Both the position numbers and the translations under genes were made by a program. A DNA stretch of 14,907 bases, from positions 1 to 14,907 of the forward strand of contig PAFF01000023.1 of assembly GCA_002704045.1 (NCBI GenBank). Direction: 5' to 3'. Below the pieces are notes generated by a model, which ran no database searches, was not told where the DNA came from, and saw only the letters and a program-made list of their open reading frames with translations. The DNA comes from Fidelibacterota bacterium. Its GTDB lineage: Bacteria; Fidelibacterota; Marinisomatia; SCGC-AAA003-L08; GCA-002704045. Every line of letters starts with the position of its first letter. Position 1 is the first letter of the stretch. Below are positions 14,772 through 14,907 of this stretch, one piece after another.

Positions 14772-14907
14772 TACTAAATCAGTTTTTATATTTGATTTTG
14801 ATGGAGTAATAATCAATTCAATGTATATTAAAGGCATAACCTTTGCTGATATCTTTAATACTGAACAAAAATTAAAAAAAAAAATAATAAATTATCATTT
14901 AATTAAC
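14743..14907 (+). CDS. HAD-superfamily phosphatase (3' partial)
   Basis: The first 55 codons of a HAD hydrolase that runs off the right edge. HAD motif I 'FIFDFDGVIINS' is clear (14785-14820): the nucleophile Asp and the acid/base Asp two residues on, followed by the DGVxxxS pattern of subfamily I phosphatases of the phosphoglycolate-phosphatase type. I chose the TTG at 14743 as start because it gives a short Lys/Ile-rich lead into the motif; no ATG precedes motif I in this frame. It overlaps the epimerase gene by 29 bases. In a ulosonate pathway a HAD enzyme (compare KdsC in the Kdo route) would remove a phosphate before CMP activation. An 11-A run at 14874-14884 lies in the frame. Motifs II to IV are outside the window. 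Confidence 0.8.
   Translation, partial: MKKILTKIIDTKSVFIFDFDGVIINSMYIKGITFADIFNTEQKLKKKIINYHLIN
14874..14884 (+). repeat. A11 homopolymer in the HAD gene
   Basis: Eleven consecutive A bases near codons 44-48 of the HAD phosphatase gene, coding for three lysines and the first base of isoleucine. Tracts of this length are prone to replication or transcription slippage. In this frame the gene is intact. Several T10/A10 runs exist elsewhere in coding DNA (for example 4143-4152, 4410-4419 and 4837-4846), so this may simply reflect base composition. Confidence 0.7.

Noticed and set aside
1..14907. CRISPR array, tRNA, rRNA, insertion sequence or integrase
   Set aside because: I saw no regularly spaced repeats, cloverleaf with CCA-type end, transposase or recombinase motif, or terminal inverted repeats; the longest non-coding gap is under 50 bases.

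Overview
The window is one continuous, very AT-rich piece of a bacterial surface-polysaccharide locus. Every gene is a sugar-modifying, sugar-activating or sugar-transferring enzyme. Genes are packed with overlaps of a few bases or gaps of under about 20 bases, and no stretch over 30 bases lacks a gene. The strong Lys/Asn/Ile bias, heavy A/T homopolymers, minimal spacers and Gram-negative-type enzymes (WbpL-like, PglF/WbpM-like, KdsB-like) suggest a streamlined marine Gram-negative bacterium such as a SAR11-type alphaproteobacterium. That assignment is inference from composition only. TGA is used as a stop, so the code is standard.

Left block, + strand, 1-3264: a family 4 glycosyltransferase (start outside the window), a small sugar-type cupin, a zinc-finger C-methyltransferase of the NDP-hexose type and a PIG-L/LmbE deacetylase. 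The last three overlap or nearly touch. They look like a module for a C-methylated, possibly deacetylated sugar.

Middle block, - strand, 3256-7065: read in its own direction it is a PglF/WbpM-like membrane NDP-HexNAc 4,6-dehydratase, then a WbpL/WecA-like sugar-1-phosphate transferase, then a Gfo/Idh/MocA oxidoreductase. This is the usual apparatus for making the first sugar and loading it on undecaprenyl phosphate. It meets the left block tail-to-tail with a 9-base overlap and starts divergently from the right block across a very short control region.

Right block, + strand, 7113 to the right edge: a LicD/fukutin-like transferase, a glycerate-2-kinase family protein (DUF4147/MOFRL), a TIM-barrel isomerase-like protein, two short-chain dehydrogenases, a LicC-like cytidylyltransferase, an HpcH/HpaI pyruvate aldolase, a divergent KdsB-like CMP-sugar synthetase, an NAD-dependent epimerase and the beginning of a HAD phosphatase. 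The most interesting reading is that this block builds a CMP-activated 3-deoxy-2-ulosonic acid through an aldolase instead of the usual PEP-dependent synthase (KdsA/NeuB). The KdsB-like protein has lost residues that normally recognise Kdo. A second, linked idea is a CDP-activated phospho-substituent (LicC-like plus LicD-like, perhaps fed by the glycerate kinase). Both are hypotheses from gene content and motifs; no substrate is proven here.
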